64,000 nucleotides of DNA from Blastopirellula retiformator (GTDB lineage Bacteria > Planctomycetota > Planctomycetia > Pirellulales > Pirellulaceae): contig NZ_SJPF01000001.1 of the NCBI RefSeq assembly GCF_007859755.1, positions 708,234-772,233 on the forward strand, read 5' to 3'. Positions 18,501-27,100 of this stretch are shown piece after piece; positions within the stretch are counted from its first letter, which is position 1, and each line of letters opens with the position of its first letter. Under the pieces are notes generated by a model. It was not told the DNA's origin and searched no databases. It was given only the letters and a program-made list of their open reading frames with translations. The translations under genes were made by a program, and so were the position numbers.

Positions 18501-21500
18501 GTGGCGGAAAGACTTGGCGTTGGTCTGAAGTCTGTCTTGTTGGCAACGCATCTCCGAGCGATCAGCTGCATTACCGGTAAGAGTGCGGTCTTGACCGGTG
18601 TCATGACGCACGGAAGGCCGGGTCGCTGCGGGGCTGATCGCACGGTGGGTATGTTCCTCAATACACTGCCGTTTGTTCATGAAATCGGGACGGAGACTTG
18701 GGCCGAATTAGCACGAGTCTGTCAGTCATGGGAATCCCAAGCCTTTTCTCACCGGGCCTATCCGTTTGCCAAGATCCAGCGAGATCACGGTTCACGGATA
18801 ACGGATTTCGCATTTAACTTCACGCGTTTTCACCCTTTGCGGGAACTGCAATCACTCGATCGAATGGAGATCGTGGATTGGACCGCATCGGATCAAACTC
18901 ATTTTCCAGTGAATATCCAGATGAATTTGGATGACATTTCTGGTTCACTTCGAGTTGCTGTTGAGTTTGATCCAACAAGGCTTGACGAAGATGATGCGGA
19001 AGTCACGCTGCAAGTGCACGAGAGAGCGATTGGACAGTTTATCCGGAACCCGCAAACGCGTGTTCTGGCATCGTCGCTCTTGGCGGAAAGCCACTCGCAG
19101 TCGTGTGATGGACCCATCCAAAAAATTGATCAGGGTCTTAATGTTCCCGAGAGATTTCTAGCGACTGCACGCCGGCATCCCAACCTGGTCGCGGTCGTTT
19201 CGGGCGAAACGCGGCTTACGTACGGTGAGCTTGAGAAGTGGGCCGAAGCCATTGCTTCCAATCTGGGGTCAAATGGTGTTCGTGCGGAGTCTCGTGTCAT
19301 GATCGCTTTGCCGCGATCGCCTGAAATGGTTGCTGCGATGTTGGGGACGATGATTGCGGGAGGTTGTGCAATCCCTGTTGACATTGAATTGCCGGCGAGC
19401 CGCCTGAGTCAAATGGCGTCTGTGACGCAAGCTGAATTTGTTGTCGGAATCGACCGCGCGTTAGGAGGGCAAATCTCTCCGGGAGCTCGATTCCTGCATA
19501 TACAGGACATTCTGCAAGCGAGGGCTGCCGATCATCCGACCGTTCCAATGATTCATAGCGAGAAACAGCTTTCGTATATCATTTGCACGTCAGGTTCATC
19601 GGGAGAACCGAAGGCCGTTATGGCCACTCATCTAGCGCTAACAAACCGGCTGCTGTGGATGGAGCAGTATTTTCCCCATTCATCACAGGACGTTGTTGCC
19701 GCCAAGACATCCGTCGCATTTGTTGACTTTATCGCGGAAGTTCTTGGTCCGCTTTGTTCAGGAGCCTCGATCGTCATGCTGGACTATAAGGACGTCATCG
19801 ACACTGAACGACTTGTTTCCCTGTTTGCGCGTTTTCGCATTTCTCGGATCACGGTCGTGCCGTCGCTATTGAGGGTGTTGATTGACCAAGTGTCATCTCC
19901 GGGGGAGGCCATGCCAAGATTTTGGATTTCGAGTGGCGAGCCCTTGCCGACAACACTCGTGCGTGATTTTAAGACGTGGCTTCCCGATGCAACGTTGATA
20001 AACCTCTATGGATCATCGGAGACCGGTGCTGATGTGACTTACCATGAATGTCAGCCAAGTGATGCCCAATCACTCGTGCAATGCGGCATGCCGATTTCGA
20101 ACAATCGAGTATTTGTCATAGGTGATGATTTGTTCCCCGTGCCGTATCGGGTTTCCGGCGAAATATGCGTGTCCGGCTTCGGATTATCACTCGGTTACGC
20201 TGGGCAGCCCGATTTTACAGCCAGCCGATTCCTTCCTTGCCCGTTCGAATCGTTCGGCGAAGTGATGTTTCGGACGGGTGATCGCGGTTTTATTTCGGAA
20301 GATGGATCGCTTTGGTTTCAAGGCCGAAGCGACGATCAAATCAAGTTGCGGGGGCAACGCCTCGAGCTAGCCGATTTGTTGATCGCGCTCGAAAAACACC
20401 ATTCGGTCTTGGAAGCCGCGTGCCGCGTTTGGCCTGGTTCCAATGGCGACGAGTTGCATGCTTACGTTGCATTAAGAACGGGGCATGCCGCGACCAGCAA
20501 AGAGCTGATGCGGCACCTGCGTGATTTGTTGCCGCAGGCAATCATCCCCACCGCAATTCATCAATTGTCGACGCTGCCTAAGACGGATACTGGCAAAGTA
20601 TCGAAGCTGGACTTGCCGGCTCCGCACCGGAATCACCGTCTTGCTGGATTCAAATCTCCAATTACGGATACGCAGAAGCGACTGGCCGCTATTTGGAGCG
20701 AGATTCTTGAAGTCGAGGAAATCAGTCTCGACGAGTCGTTCATACAACTCGGTGGACACTCTTTGCTTGTCACGATGTTGGCGGGACGAATCGAGAGGGA
20801 GTTTGGTGTTGCCATTTCTCCCATGGATATCCTCGATTCGGAAGATCTGGAAGCGCTCGCTGCTGCTATCGATAGCGCGATGTCAAGTTCCTTCGTTGGA
20901 GTTCGTGAAATCGAGCCGGAGTTGTCGCCTCAAACAACCGAGATGTCGAGTACTCAACGCGCGCTATGGTTAGTGGATAAGATCTCACCCGGTTGGTCCG
21001 CTTACAACATGTCGGCGTCCGTGCTCTTGATAGGTAATGTGAATCTTGATGCTATCCGGGAATCGATCTCGGAAATTACGGCTCGCCACGAGTCATTAAG
21101 AACTGTCTTCATTGAAGGTTCCACATCACCCAAAGCACACATTAATCCAGACGGTTTGGCGACTGACCAGATAAGTGTGACGGACTCGCTCGATGCTAGT
21201 GACAAAGAAATTCGGGAGATCGTTGAAAAGGAAACCGCAAGGCCGTTCGATCTGGCCAATGGTCCGCTAGCCCGTTTCAATCTAGTCCAATTGCGAGAAG
21301 ATAAAACTCTGTTGCTTTCAACCATTCACCACATTGTGTGCGACGAATGGTCGTTGGGAATCCTTGTCGACGAATTGAATCGTCTTTATGCCTCTCGCGT
21401 CAGCGGCAGCAGTCTGTACATGCCGCAACCCAAGCAAATGCGGGAGTATATAGCGAGCGAAATTAGACACACCGAGTCGACGAGATGGAAGAACAAGGTT

Positions 21501-22319
21501 GCGTACTGGGCCGATTACTTGGCGGGGAGTTCTCCCACACAATTTCCCCATCTTCAGCCTTGCACGGGATATCGAATCAGGTCAGGGCAACGAGCCGAAA
21601 TGATCATCGACTCGACGACATCCGCGCGGGCGCGCGAGTATGCTCGGTCCCAGCAGGCAACTCCGTTTATGGTGCTTCTAGGCTGCTTTCAATTGGCATT
21701 GCGGTTGATCGCAGACGAACGTGAAATAGTCATTGGCACTGACTTTGCACAACGCGATTCATCCAATCATTCAATAGTCGGTCCTCTTGTTAACGAGGTG
21801 GTTCTTCGACAACGGATTGAAGATGATCGATCCTTCAGCGAACTCGTATCCGAAGTGCGCAAAAGCGTTGCAAACGCCTTGGCAAACCAAGGGGTGTCGT
21901 TATTGGATGTCAGAGAGCGTATGCGCGCAAAGGGCGACACGTTGAACTTGCCGTTCTTCTCGATAAAATTCGTTCTTCAAACGGCACCGCTACCCGCGTG
22001 GAACTTTGCCGATATTGACGTCATCCAATTTTCGCCAACTGCGATTGCTTCGCCATTTGATCTGCTCGTCAATACTCGGGACACTCCTGCGGGTTTTCAC
22101 TGTACCGTTGACTTCAATCAGGAGGTTTACGACGAGTCGGTGGTAAACGAAATCATGGCGATGTTCGAGTCTGCCCTTAACGTCTTGACTGCTGCAAACG
22201 ACGAACCAATACGCAATGCCTTCGAACGCATTGGAACGGAAGCGAATCGAAAGAAGAGTGATCGAGCAAGAATTGCCCTTCGGAATGCGAGACCTGGGAA
22301 CTGTGGGGATGATTCTTGA
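12558..22319 (+). CDS. NRPS-1: FAAL-ACP-C-A-PCP-C-A-PCP-C, lipoinitiation
   Basis: A 3253-residue protein that starts the line. Fatty acyl-AMP ligase, residues 1-570: QYTSGSTIAPRGVVLTHEN near 166, SWLPLFHDMGLMG, FYPCYGLAESTLFV. ACP Ser613 (LGFDSL). C domain about 665-1110 with HHLICDA at 792. A1 about 1135-1640; code read by eye D-F-W-S-V-G-M-V-H-K, close to Thr; D235 equivalent is D1327. PCP Ser1684. Second C domain about 1750-2170 has AESILDG (1880-1886) instead of HHxxxDG, so the catalytic His is replaced by Glu. A2 about 2195-2700, code D-F-E-T-I-S-L-A-D-K, not assigned. PCP Ser2735. Terminal C with HHIVCDE at 2924. The start codon is GTG, 16 bp after the acylase. The stop overlaps the start of asnB by 1 nt (TGATG), implying coupled translation. 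It begins the lipopeptide. Confidence 0.93.
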   Translation: MDKELSSEDTLASLICDASNRYPDRDALIFLADGRLEQDRWTYRELYLRSAVVAGAIQSFGARPGDRVMIACPNNLHFVSSLFGCALAGTVAVPVGQRRTSLANDFATEIQRETAATCVLTTSDIDPSFISGPAKRAACIFVDELPECGPAHYVETYVASGDRAIIQYTSGSTIAPRGVVLTHENLFENQRTIKHAFGHDHESTFVSWLPLFHDMGLMGSVLQPIFLGAHAVIMPPSVFMTTPLLWLKAIDRYGGKTAGSPNFGYQWCVARYHRESCEDLDLSGWRIAFNGAESVRSETLTSFCETFAPHGFKAESFYPCYGLAESTLFVTGGDIAHRPRVISLSTQHMKKNSARIAVGKEHATSVVSCGFPHRKTAISIVKPESSACCPEGEIGEIWVSSSACASEYWRNPEATREVFGAALTSLDSQDYVRTGDLGFLLDNHLYVVGRLKDVILRAGNNYYAEDIEWAACASHPLIRPNGCAAFSDNDKTVIAAELKRNPKDFDEVIQAIWSGVRKDTGIAPDRIQLFLKERLPKTSSGKIQRSLCRKRIAQSVLNPVCTWHPKVQTEDVTPDADGQDIQEWLQQRLADYKNTSADQVAIDVSIFDLGFDSLKLMELLHQLEQRFQVVIPLSNAIANPSIKEISGMLLPNSAATTMVNQPTEDSLLTPGEKALWIECHKSGESARHNVAFMVDIPTEVEFRTLVRAINRVVRRHDSLRSSFLRSSQGPVRVTCSDYAVEVGYVDAGGWTEEDLGARYQELTATPFDLEKGSLFRATYFAGDRPTLLIVAHHLICDAWSKDCFLRELQEICESEARNVAPSLPAITKDSTMASIAMRQINALASQRKRLEEYWARQVDGVPTTLQIPTRRPSTTSNHRPNGRHQLTLRRSFLRDVERLALELRVSVSCLFLSAYQASVRAVCAQDSFFVGVSMACRLDSVTANTIGYLVNMLPIKAEIDDQDEFVALVRMTHKRLCEGIQHSELPFHEIAKLANARRDQSRPLLAQAAYTNHTSPTTRIWKHVEVSAPQSDFELQLTTFCMPDRVDCQFLFDEGVFDSRTVTSLGRLFQRQLECAVGDPTIRFGALKNREDGIVTRPFVSNESGSPKVSAATFSSNHARSSCTIPTTTIGDKSFATLTTRFQSIARRFPERVAVADQCESLSYTQLDRRSNRIAAKLAGIGCRPETLVGLQLDHSVNAIAGILGVLKTGAGYVPISADLPNARVKHVLSQLNVTRVIGHADKNVDFRSIEFVDLDSASRFESSSFPAAGIHPANIAYVISTSGSSGEPKFVGVEHRQVCALLQGLFHLNDVSENDVWCKFHSVSFDFSVWEIFGAICSGGKLVIADKEIVRCPAKTIDLINEQRVTVFSQVPSAFSNLVSVASEPKRLDSLKMIVLGGERIDSSSIEAWARTFGLTAPKLINMYGITETTVHVTQKALARDDIFRLSQQPIGVPLPSARVYLLDSELNPQAVGQEGEIYVGGECISRGYLFDPARTAERFVPDHLSAKPGARLYRTGDLARQDDSGDLYYAGRIDRQLKIRGHRIEPVEIEQKLKQMSHVRDAVVFAKNIDDESPLARMIAVLECDHEFRLTVDEIRGNLSLHLPAFMIPAVFKFVTTFPRTAGGKIDRGALERALDSGRENPVLVKTFKDDIEAMVGRAVMDVLRCDLARPDDDFFSLGGDSMLALRLVARCHEEGYELPLEQIFRSPKISDLARCVSEIGSGQTALVKRFSLISPQQRALFSSDVEDAYPASALQSVLIEQRQQRLNESYVSAITLRSRFDESMLRNAVEFVVQRHPMLRTGYRFADSDQLVQVVHRSSSPPIRFYDLRQMQPDTQKAKLEELRNELRSHDVELTSCEQVSFHVIHLGPNLFQIMVAESILDGWSVAIAISEMLRYYHSAINMLAIPSFTHPLPIAEFIQQEITLVDSSSYWKEQLANIEHQPIPFRRKESRSNRDRERLTQRHYFQLGSDATSSLIDVAERLGVGLKSVLLATHLRAISCITGKSAVLTGVMTHGRPGRCGADRTVGMFLNTLPFVHEIGTETWAELARVCQSWESQAFSHRAYPFAKIQRDHGSRITDFAFNFTRFHPLRELQSLDRMEIVDWTASDQTHFPVNIQMNLDDISGSLRVAVEFDPTRLDEDDAEVTLQVHERAIGQFIRNPQTRVLASSLLAESHSQSCDGPIQKIDQGLNVPERFLATARRHPNLVAVVSGETRLTYGELEKWAEAIASNLGSNGVRAESRVMIALPRSPEMVAAMLGTMIAGGCAIPVDIELPASRLSQMASVTQAEFVVGIDRALGGQISPGARFLHIQDILQARAADHPTVPMIHSEKQLSYIICTSGSSGEPKAVMATHLALTNRLLWMEQYFPHSSQDVVAAKTSVAFVDFIAEVLGPLCSGASIVMLDYKDVIDTERLVSLFARFRISRITVVPSLLRVLIDQVSSPGEAMPRFWISSGEPLPTTLVRDFKTWLPDATLINLYGSSETGADVTYHECQPSDAQSLVQCGMPISNNRVFVIGDDLFPVPYRVSGEICVSGFGLSLGYAGQPDFTASRFLPCPFESFGEVMFRTGDRGFISEDGSLWFQGRSDDQIKLRGQRLELADLLIALEKHHSVLEAACRVWPGSNGDELHAYVALRTGHAATSKELMRHLRDLLPQAIIPTAIHQLSTLPKTDTGKVSKLDLPAPHRNHRLAGFKSPITDTQKRLAAIWSEILEVEEISLDESFIQLGGHSLLVTMLAGRIEREFGVAISPMDILDSEDLEALAAAIDSAMSSSFVGVREIEPELSPQTTEMSSTQRALWLVDKISPGWSAYNMSASVLLIGNVNLDAIRESISEITARHESLRTVFIEGSTSPKAHINPDGLATDQISVTDSLDASDKEIREIVEKETARPFDLANGPLARFNLVQLREDKTLLLSTIHHIVCDEWSLGILVDELNRLYASRVSGSSLYMPQPKQMREYIASEIRHTESTRWKNKVAYWADYLAGSSPTQFPHLQPCTGYRIRSGQRAEMIIDSTTSARAREYARSQQATPFMVLLGCFQLALRLIADEREIVIGTDFAQRDSSNHSIVGPLVNEVVLRQRIEDDRSFSELVSEVRKSVANALANQGVSLLDVRERMRAKGDTLNLPFFSIKFVLQTAPLPAWNFADIDVIQFSPTAIASPFDLLVNTRDTPAGFHCTVDFNQEVYDESVVNEIMAMFESALNVLTAANDEPIRNAFERIGTEANRKKSDRARIALRNARPGNCGDDS

Positions 22320-24163
22320 TGTGTGGAATATGTGCAGTATTCTCGAAAGACGCCGACGCATCGAACGAGCTCGTTAGCAAAGGCATTTCGGCGATACGAC
22401 ATCGAGGCACGGACGGAATCGGGATCTGGTCGTCAGATGATCAGGCGATCGCAATGGGGCATGTTCGGTTGAGCTTGATGGATCTGGCAAATGGTGCCCA
22501 GCCCTTGTTTAACGAAACCGGAGAGATTGCATCGGTCGTTTCCGGCGAATTTTACGACAGCGCGCTGTTGCGTGACCGACTGATCGCGACGGGGCATCAC
22601 CTGCGAACATCTTCTGACAGTGAGATATTGATCCATCTGTACGAAGATCTCGGTACAAATTGCTTGGAGCATTTGGATGGTGAATTCGCATTTGTCTTGT
22701 GGGATTCGAAAAGGAAACGCATATTCGCAGCCCGCGATCGATTTGGTGTAAAGCCACTGTATTACGCTGAATCGAATAATCGCTTGTATCTCGCCTCCGA
22801 AGCTAAAGCACTCTTCGCCATGGGAATCAAACCTGCCTGGGACGAGCAATCGGTGTTTCAGCATCTCTTGGCGTGCATGGATAACGATCGAAGCTTGTTT
22901 CATTCGGTCAGGCAAGTACGACCAGGATCATATTTGACCGATTCCGGTGCGGGCATCGATCGCAAGTCCTACTGGGAACTCTCGTTTGACGCTGCGGAGA
23001 CAGAAAGCGATCGCAGCGAAGCGGAGCTCTTGAACGAAGTGAGAACCGAGCTCCGAAGTTCGGTGTCAAGCCGGATGGTCGCAGATGTTCCAGTCGGATT
23101 CATGCTAAGCGGAGGGCTTGACTCCTCGATCGTTACAAGTCTCGGAATGCAGTCGAGACCGATCGGATCGTCCGCGTTTACGGTTCGCTTTGAGCATGCC
23201 GCGTACGATGAGTCCTTGCGCGCGAGGGCGGTTGCGGATCATTGCGGTACACCTCTTGTGGAAATCCGCGTCGGCTTGCGCGAAATCGCAGACCATTTTG
23301 CGAAGGCAGTTTGGCATGGTGAGACCGTTTGTTTCAATGGTCATGCTCAAGCACGATTCTTGCTTTCTCAGCAGATTTCCCGCCACGGGTTCAAGGCCGT
23401 TGTCGGCGGTGAAGGCGCCGACGAGCTTTTCGCGGGGTACCATTTTTTTGACAGCCCAAACCCTGAGCGAGGCGTCGACAAAACGAAGGTCAACGAACTC
23501 GCATCCGTCATTGATCAGCTTGGCTGCTTGCCTTCAATGATCCAAGGGTTTTGGCAGGCTCGTAAGCCGATCCGTGAATTACTTTCGCAAGACTGGAAAG
23601 CTCGTTCCCGCAATCCATTCGAATCGATGTTGGAGAATTTAGATATCAAAGAGATCTCAAAGTACCAGCCATTGACGCAATCGCAATCCATCTGGATACA
23701 GACGTTTCTTCCCAACTACGTATTGGCCGCCGAGAGACTGGATATGGCGCACAGCGTCGAAGTTCGCCAGCCTTTTCTGAGCCACAAGCTTTTTGACGTT
23801 GTCAAACATGTGCCGGCAAACCTGCTTAGAAACCGATTCGCTGACAAGCCTTTGTTGCGAAAGGCATCTTCGGATTGGCTGCCACACGAAATCTTGAAGT
23901 GTCCCAAGCATCCGTTCACAGCTCCGCCGGCGACGTTGAACGACAATCCACTTATGGAGTTCTTTTTCGATGTTTTTCACAGTAGGGACTTTCAGGACTT
24001 GCCGTTCTTTGACTGCGAAAAGGTGATACGATTGGTCGATGGCTTAGAGTCAATGACACCCAGCCAACGCATCGCTATGGATCAACCATTGTCCATCATC
24101 GCCTCATTGTGCGTGCTGCAACGCGAATTCATATCTGGATCCAAGCCCATTGCACTACACTAA
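22319..24163 (+). CDS. asnB: Asparagine synthase (glutamine-hydrolysing)-like amidotransferase
   Basis: A 614-residue AsnB-type protein. The class II glutaminase domain begins MCGICAVF, so Cys2 becomes the N-terminal nucleophile; this fixes the start at ATG 22319 rather than the TTG one codon earlier. RHRGTDGIGIW and DRFGVKPLYY follow. The synthetase domain carries the ATP-pyrophosphatase loop SGGLDSS at residues 264-270. The family converts aspartate to asparagine, or aminates other carboxylates in secondary metabolism. It lies between two NRPS genes, overlapping NRPS-1 by 1 nt and NRPS-2 by 14 nt. NRPS-2 and NRPS-4 carry Asn-type A domains, so supplying Asn is the simple reading; amidating the peptide is the alternative. 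Confidence 0.9.
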   Translation: MCGICAVFSKDADASNELVSKGISAIRHRGTDGIGIWSSDDQAIAMGHVRLSLMDLANGAQPLFNETGEIASVVSGEFYDSALLRDRLIATGHHLRTSSDSEILIHLYEDLGTNCLEHLDGEFAFVLWDSKRKRIFAARDRFGVKPLYYAESNNRLYLASEAKALFAMGIKPAWDEQSVFQHLLACMDNDRSLFHSVRQVRPGSYLTDSGAGIDRKSYWELSFDAAETESDRSEAELLNEVRTELRSSVSSRMVADVPVGFMLSGGLDSSIVTSLGMQSRPIGSSAFTVRFEHAAYDESLRARAVADHCGTPLVEIRVGLREIADHFAKAVWHGETVCFNGHAQARFLLSQQISRHGFKAVVGGEGADELFAGYHFFDSPNPERGVDKTKVNELASVIDQLGCLPSMIQGFWQARKPIRELLSQDWKARSRNPFESMLENLDIKEISKYQPLTQSQSIWIQTFLPNYVLAAERLDMAHSVEVRQPFLSHKLFDVVKHVPANLLRNRFADKPLLRKASSDWLPHEILKCPKHPFTAPPATLNDNPLMEFFFDVFHSRDFQDLPFFDCEKVIRLVDGLESMTPSQRIAMDQPLSIIASLCVLQREFISGSKPIALH

Positions 24164-27100
24164 ATTCGCGACATACCGCATCTCACCGCAACAAAGACAC
24201 CTCGCCGAGTTGTTACTTGGAGACGTGCCGATGCGTATGCGCATATTGGTTAACGGATTGCTTGATGGTGCTCGGCTAGAGGCGGCGGTTGACGCCGTTT
24301 GCCAGCGTCACGAGATTCTGACGTCAAGGTTTGACCTCGCCGAGTCTTCGGGATGGCCGCTGCAGACAGTCACGCAAGAACACCGTTGTATTACACTCAC
24401 TTACCAGGAAGCAGAGTCTCACGACGGGATACACCGTGTGGATCTCGAGCTACCGGCGATCTGCTGTGACGCTGCCTCGCTGCGTGTTCTGTTTTCAGAG
24501 ATTGTCGACGAATACGAGAGCCCAGGCCCCATTCCTCCTCCTGCCCTGCAGTACGCCCAATTCGCAGAGTGGCAGCTTGGAGGCGATCGGAAGGAATTCA
24601 GCAAATCATCTCGACGCACATTTCGCTTGCCGTTCGAAATAGAATCAAAGGGTGTGGGCGACGATCCGCAAACTTATTCGATCGGACTTGTTTGTCGTCG
24701 CGAAGATATCCAACATGTCGACGTCGAGGATATCCTTGTCTCGGCTTGGTGCGCAGCACTTTCAAGATTTGTCGAGACCGACCCGCTGATTTGTTCTGTA
24801 TTTGATGATGGTCGGATATTTCCGGAGCTATTGGGCTGTGTTGGGCCGATAGCGCGCTACCTTAACGTGTCGGTTTCTTCTCCCGACAGCGATTTCTCTG
24901 ATTATGTTGAGCGAGTGGCTCTTCAGCTTCAGAAGAAGTTCGACAATCCCATCTTTGAACTCCCCGGAAGCGATATCGGCTTTGCTTACCGAGAACGGAC
25001 AGGAGAGGAAGTCGTCAAGTCGCGCAGGTGGCAACTTGAAGAATTGTCCGACTCGCCATCGCAATTCAAGATTGCTTTAAAGTGTGCCCAAAGCGAAAGC
25101 GGGATACTTGGCGCGATCCAATTCGATCGATCCAAGCTGGACGTTGGGCTGGTTGCATCAATTTCAGGTGTGTTTAAGACGTTCCTCGGAGCCAGTTTGA
25201 AATCACCGCTTCGCGCCGTGCAATCCATCGGCCTTTGCTCGCCCAATCAGTTCGATCAAGAGCATGCCCACCTAACCTCGAGCGACGGCGTCTCTTTGGG
25301 CGGACAATTTGTCACGAATGTCTACGACGCCTTTCATGCGCAAGTGCAACTTGGGGGACAACGTGTTGCATTGTCATCTGGCGATCAATCCATCAGCTTT
25401 GAGGAACTTGATGTTCGCGTGCGCTGTATCGCTGGGTGGTTAGTCGACAATGGATTGTGTTTGGAACAGTTTGTCGTACTTTGTCATTTGGATAGCGCGG
25501 AATTTGTTACCGCAGCCCTTGCTGTGATGTGTGCAGGTGGAGCATTTGTTCCGATATCTGACGAGTCACCGCCGAGCTTCATCAATGCGATCGAAAAACA
25601 ACTCAAGCCTGCGTTCATCTTGACAAGCGATTCGGCATACGAGGGATTTTCTAACGCAGCAACGATTGTCCAATGTTTAAGTGACATTCCCAGCAGCGTC
25701 TTAGTGCGCGAGGTCGAGCAGAATGCAAAAGGAAGAAACCTGGCCTATTGTCTGTTCACCTCGGGATCGTCTGGTCGACCAAAAGGAGTTGGGGTCTCGC
25801 ATCGAAGTCTGTTGCAGTACCTCGGAAACGCTGAACGCCATTACTTTGGTCACTCGAACAAGAGCTCCGTTCTCCATACATCGATATCCGCGGACCTGAC
25901 CATTACCTCGTACCTAGGACCTTTGGTTACCGGAGGGTCAGTAGAGTGCCTGCCGAGTGGAACGGGGATCGATCGCTTAAACGCTCTCACTCGCTGTAAA
26001 TCTAAATTCGGCGTTTTGAAAATGACCCCCAGTCATCTCCGAGCACTCACCGGAGCAATCGCAAACTGCCCTGCCTTCAAGTCGGTCCACACTTTGATAC
26101 TTGGCGGTGAAGGGTTGCTTGGGGCAGATATCTCGGAGTGGCGGGCCGAGTATCCCAAATGCAAGATCATCAATGAGTATGGTCCTACCGAATCGACCGT
26201 TGGTTGTTCGCTCTTTGAGGTTTCGGCTCGACTCGAGAAAATACCAATCGGCACGGCGATGGATGGTTGCGAGATCTTCATTTTGGATCAGGATCTCAAT
26301 CCACTTCCAGTGGGGATAACGGGAGACCTGTACATTGCCGGCAATGCGCTCGCGCGAGGGTACTTAGGAGATCCTGCGCTAACTGCGATTCGATTTGTAC
26401 CGCACCCCAGGCGTAGCGGCCAGCGGATCTACAAGTCCGGCGACCTGGCTCGCAAGCGTCCTGACGGGCAGATCGAGTTTTGCGGTCGAATCGACGATCA
26501 GATGAAGGTGCGAGGGCATCGCGTCAGTGTTTCCGATGTTGAGTATTCAATTCGCCAACTCGATGCGATTGCAGATGTTGCAGTCGTTGCCAAAGGCAAT
26601 GGAGAATCTGAAGTTTCATTGGCAGCCTACGTTGTTCTCAAACATCGTGAGGTCCATCGGGATGCGAAGCTTCGCGAGTTGCTCGGAGAAGTTCTGCTCG
26701 ATTTCATGATTCCGAACGAATTGCACGTTGTTGATTCGATTCCTTACACCGTCAGTGGCAAAGTGAATCGGGCTCAACTCATCGAGCAGTCGGGTTCCGA
26801 TGCACAGCGAAGCCATCCGCCGCGAGGTGTCGAAGAGGTACTTGCTTCTCTGTGGGCGCAAGTCCTGGGAACAGAAGAGATCGACTCTGGCGCGGACTTC
26901 TTTCGTCTGGGTGGTGACTCGATTCGCGCAGTACAGGTCGCGACACTCGCACGTAAACGCGGTCTAAGTCTTTCCACCGAAAACTTGTACCAAACGCCGG
27001 TCCTCCGTGAACTTGCGAGAACGCTACGAGCGGGGAACGAGCAAATTGAGTCGACGTTGCCGTTTGACCTGATCGACGCAAACGAGCATCCAAATTTGCC

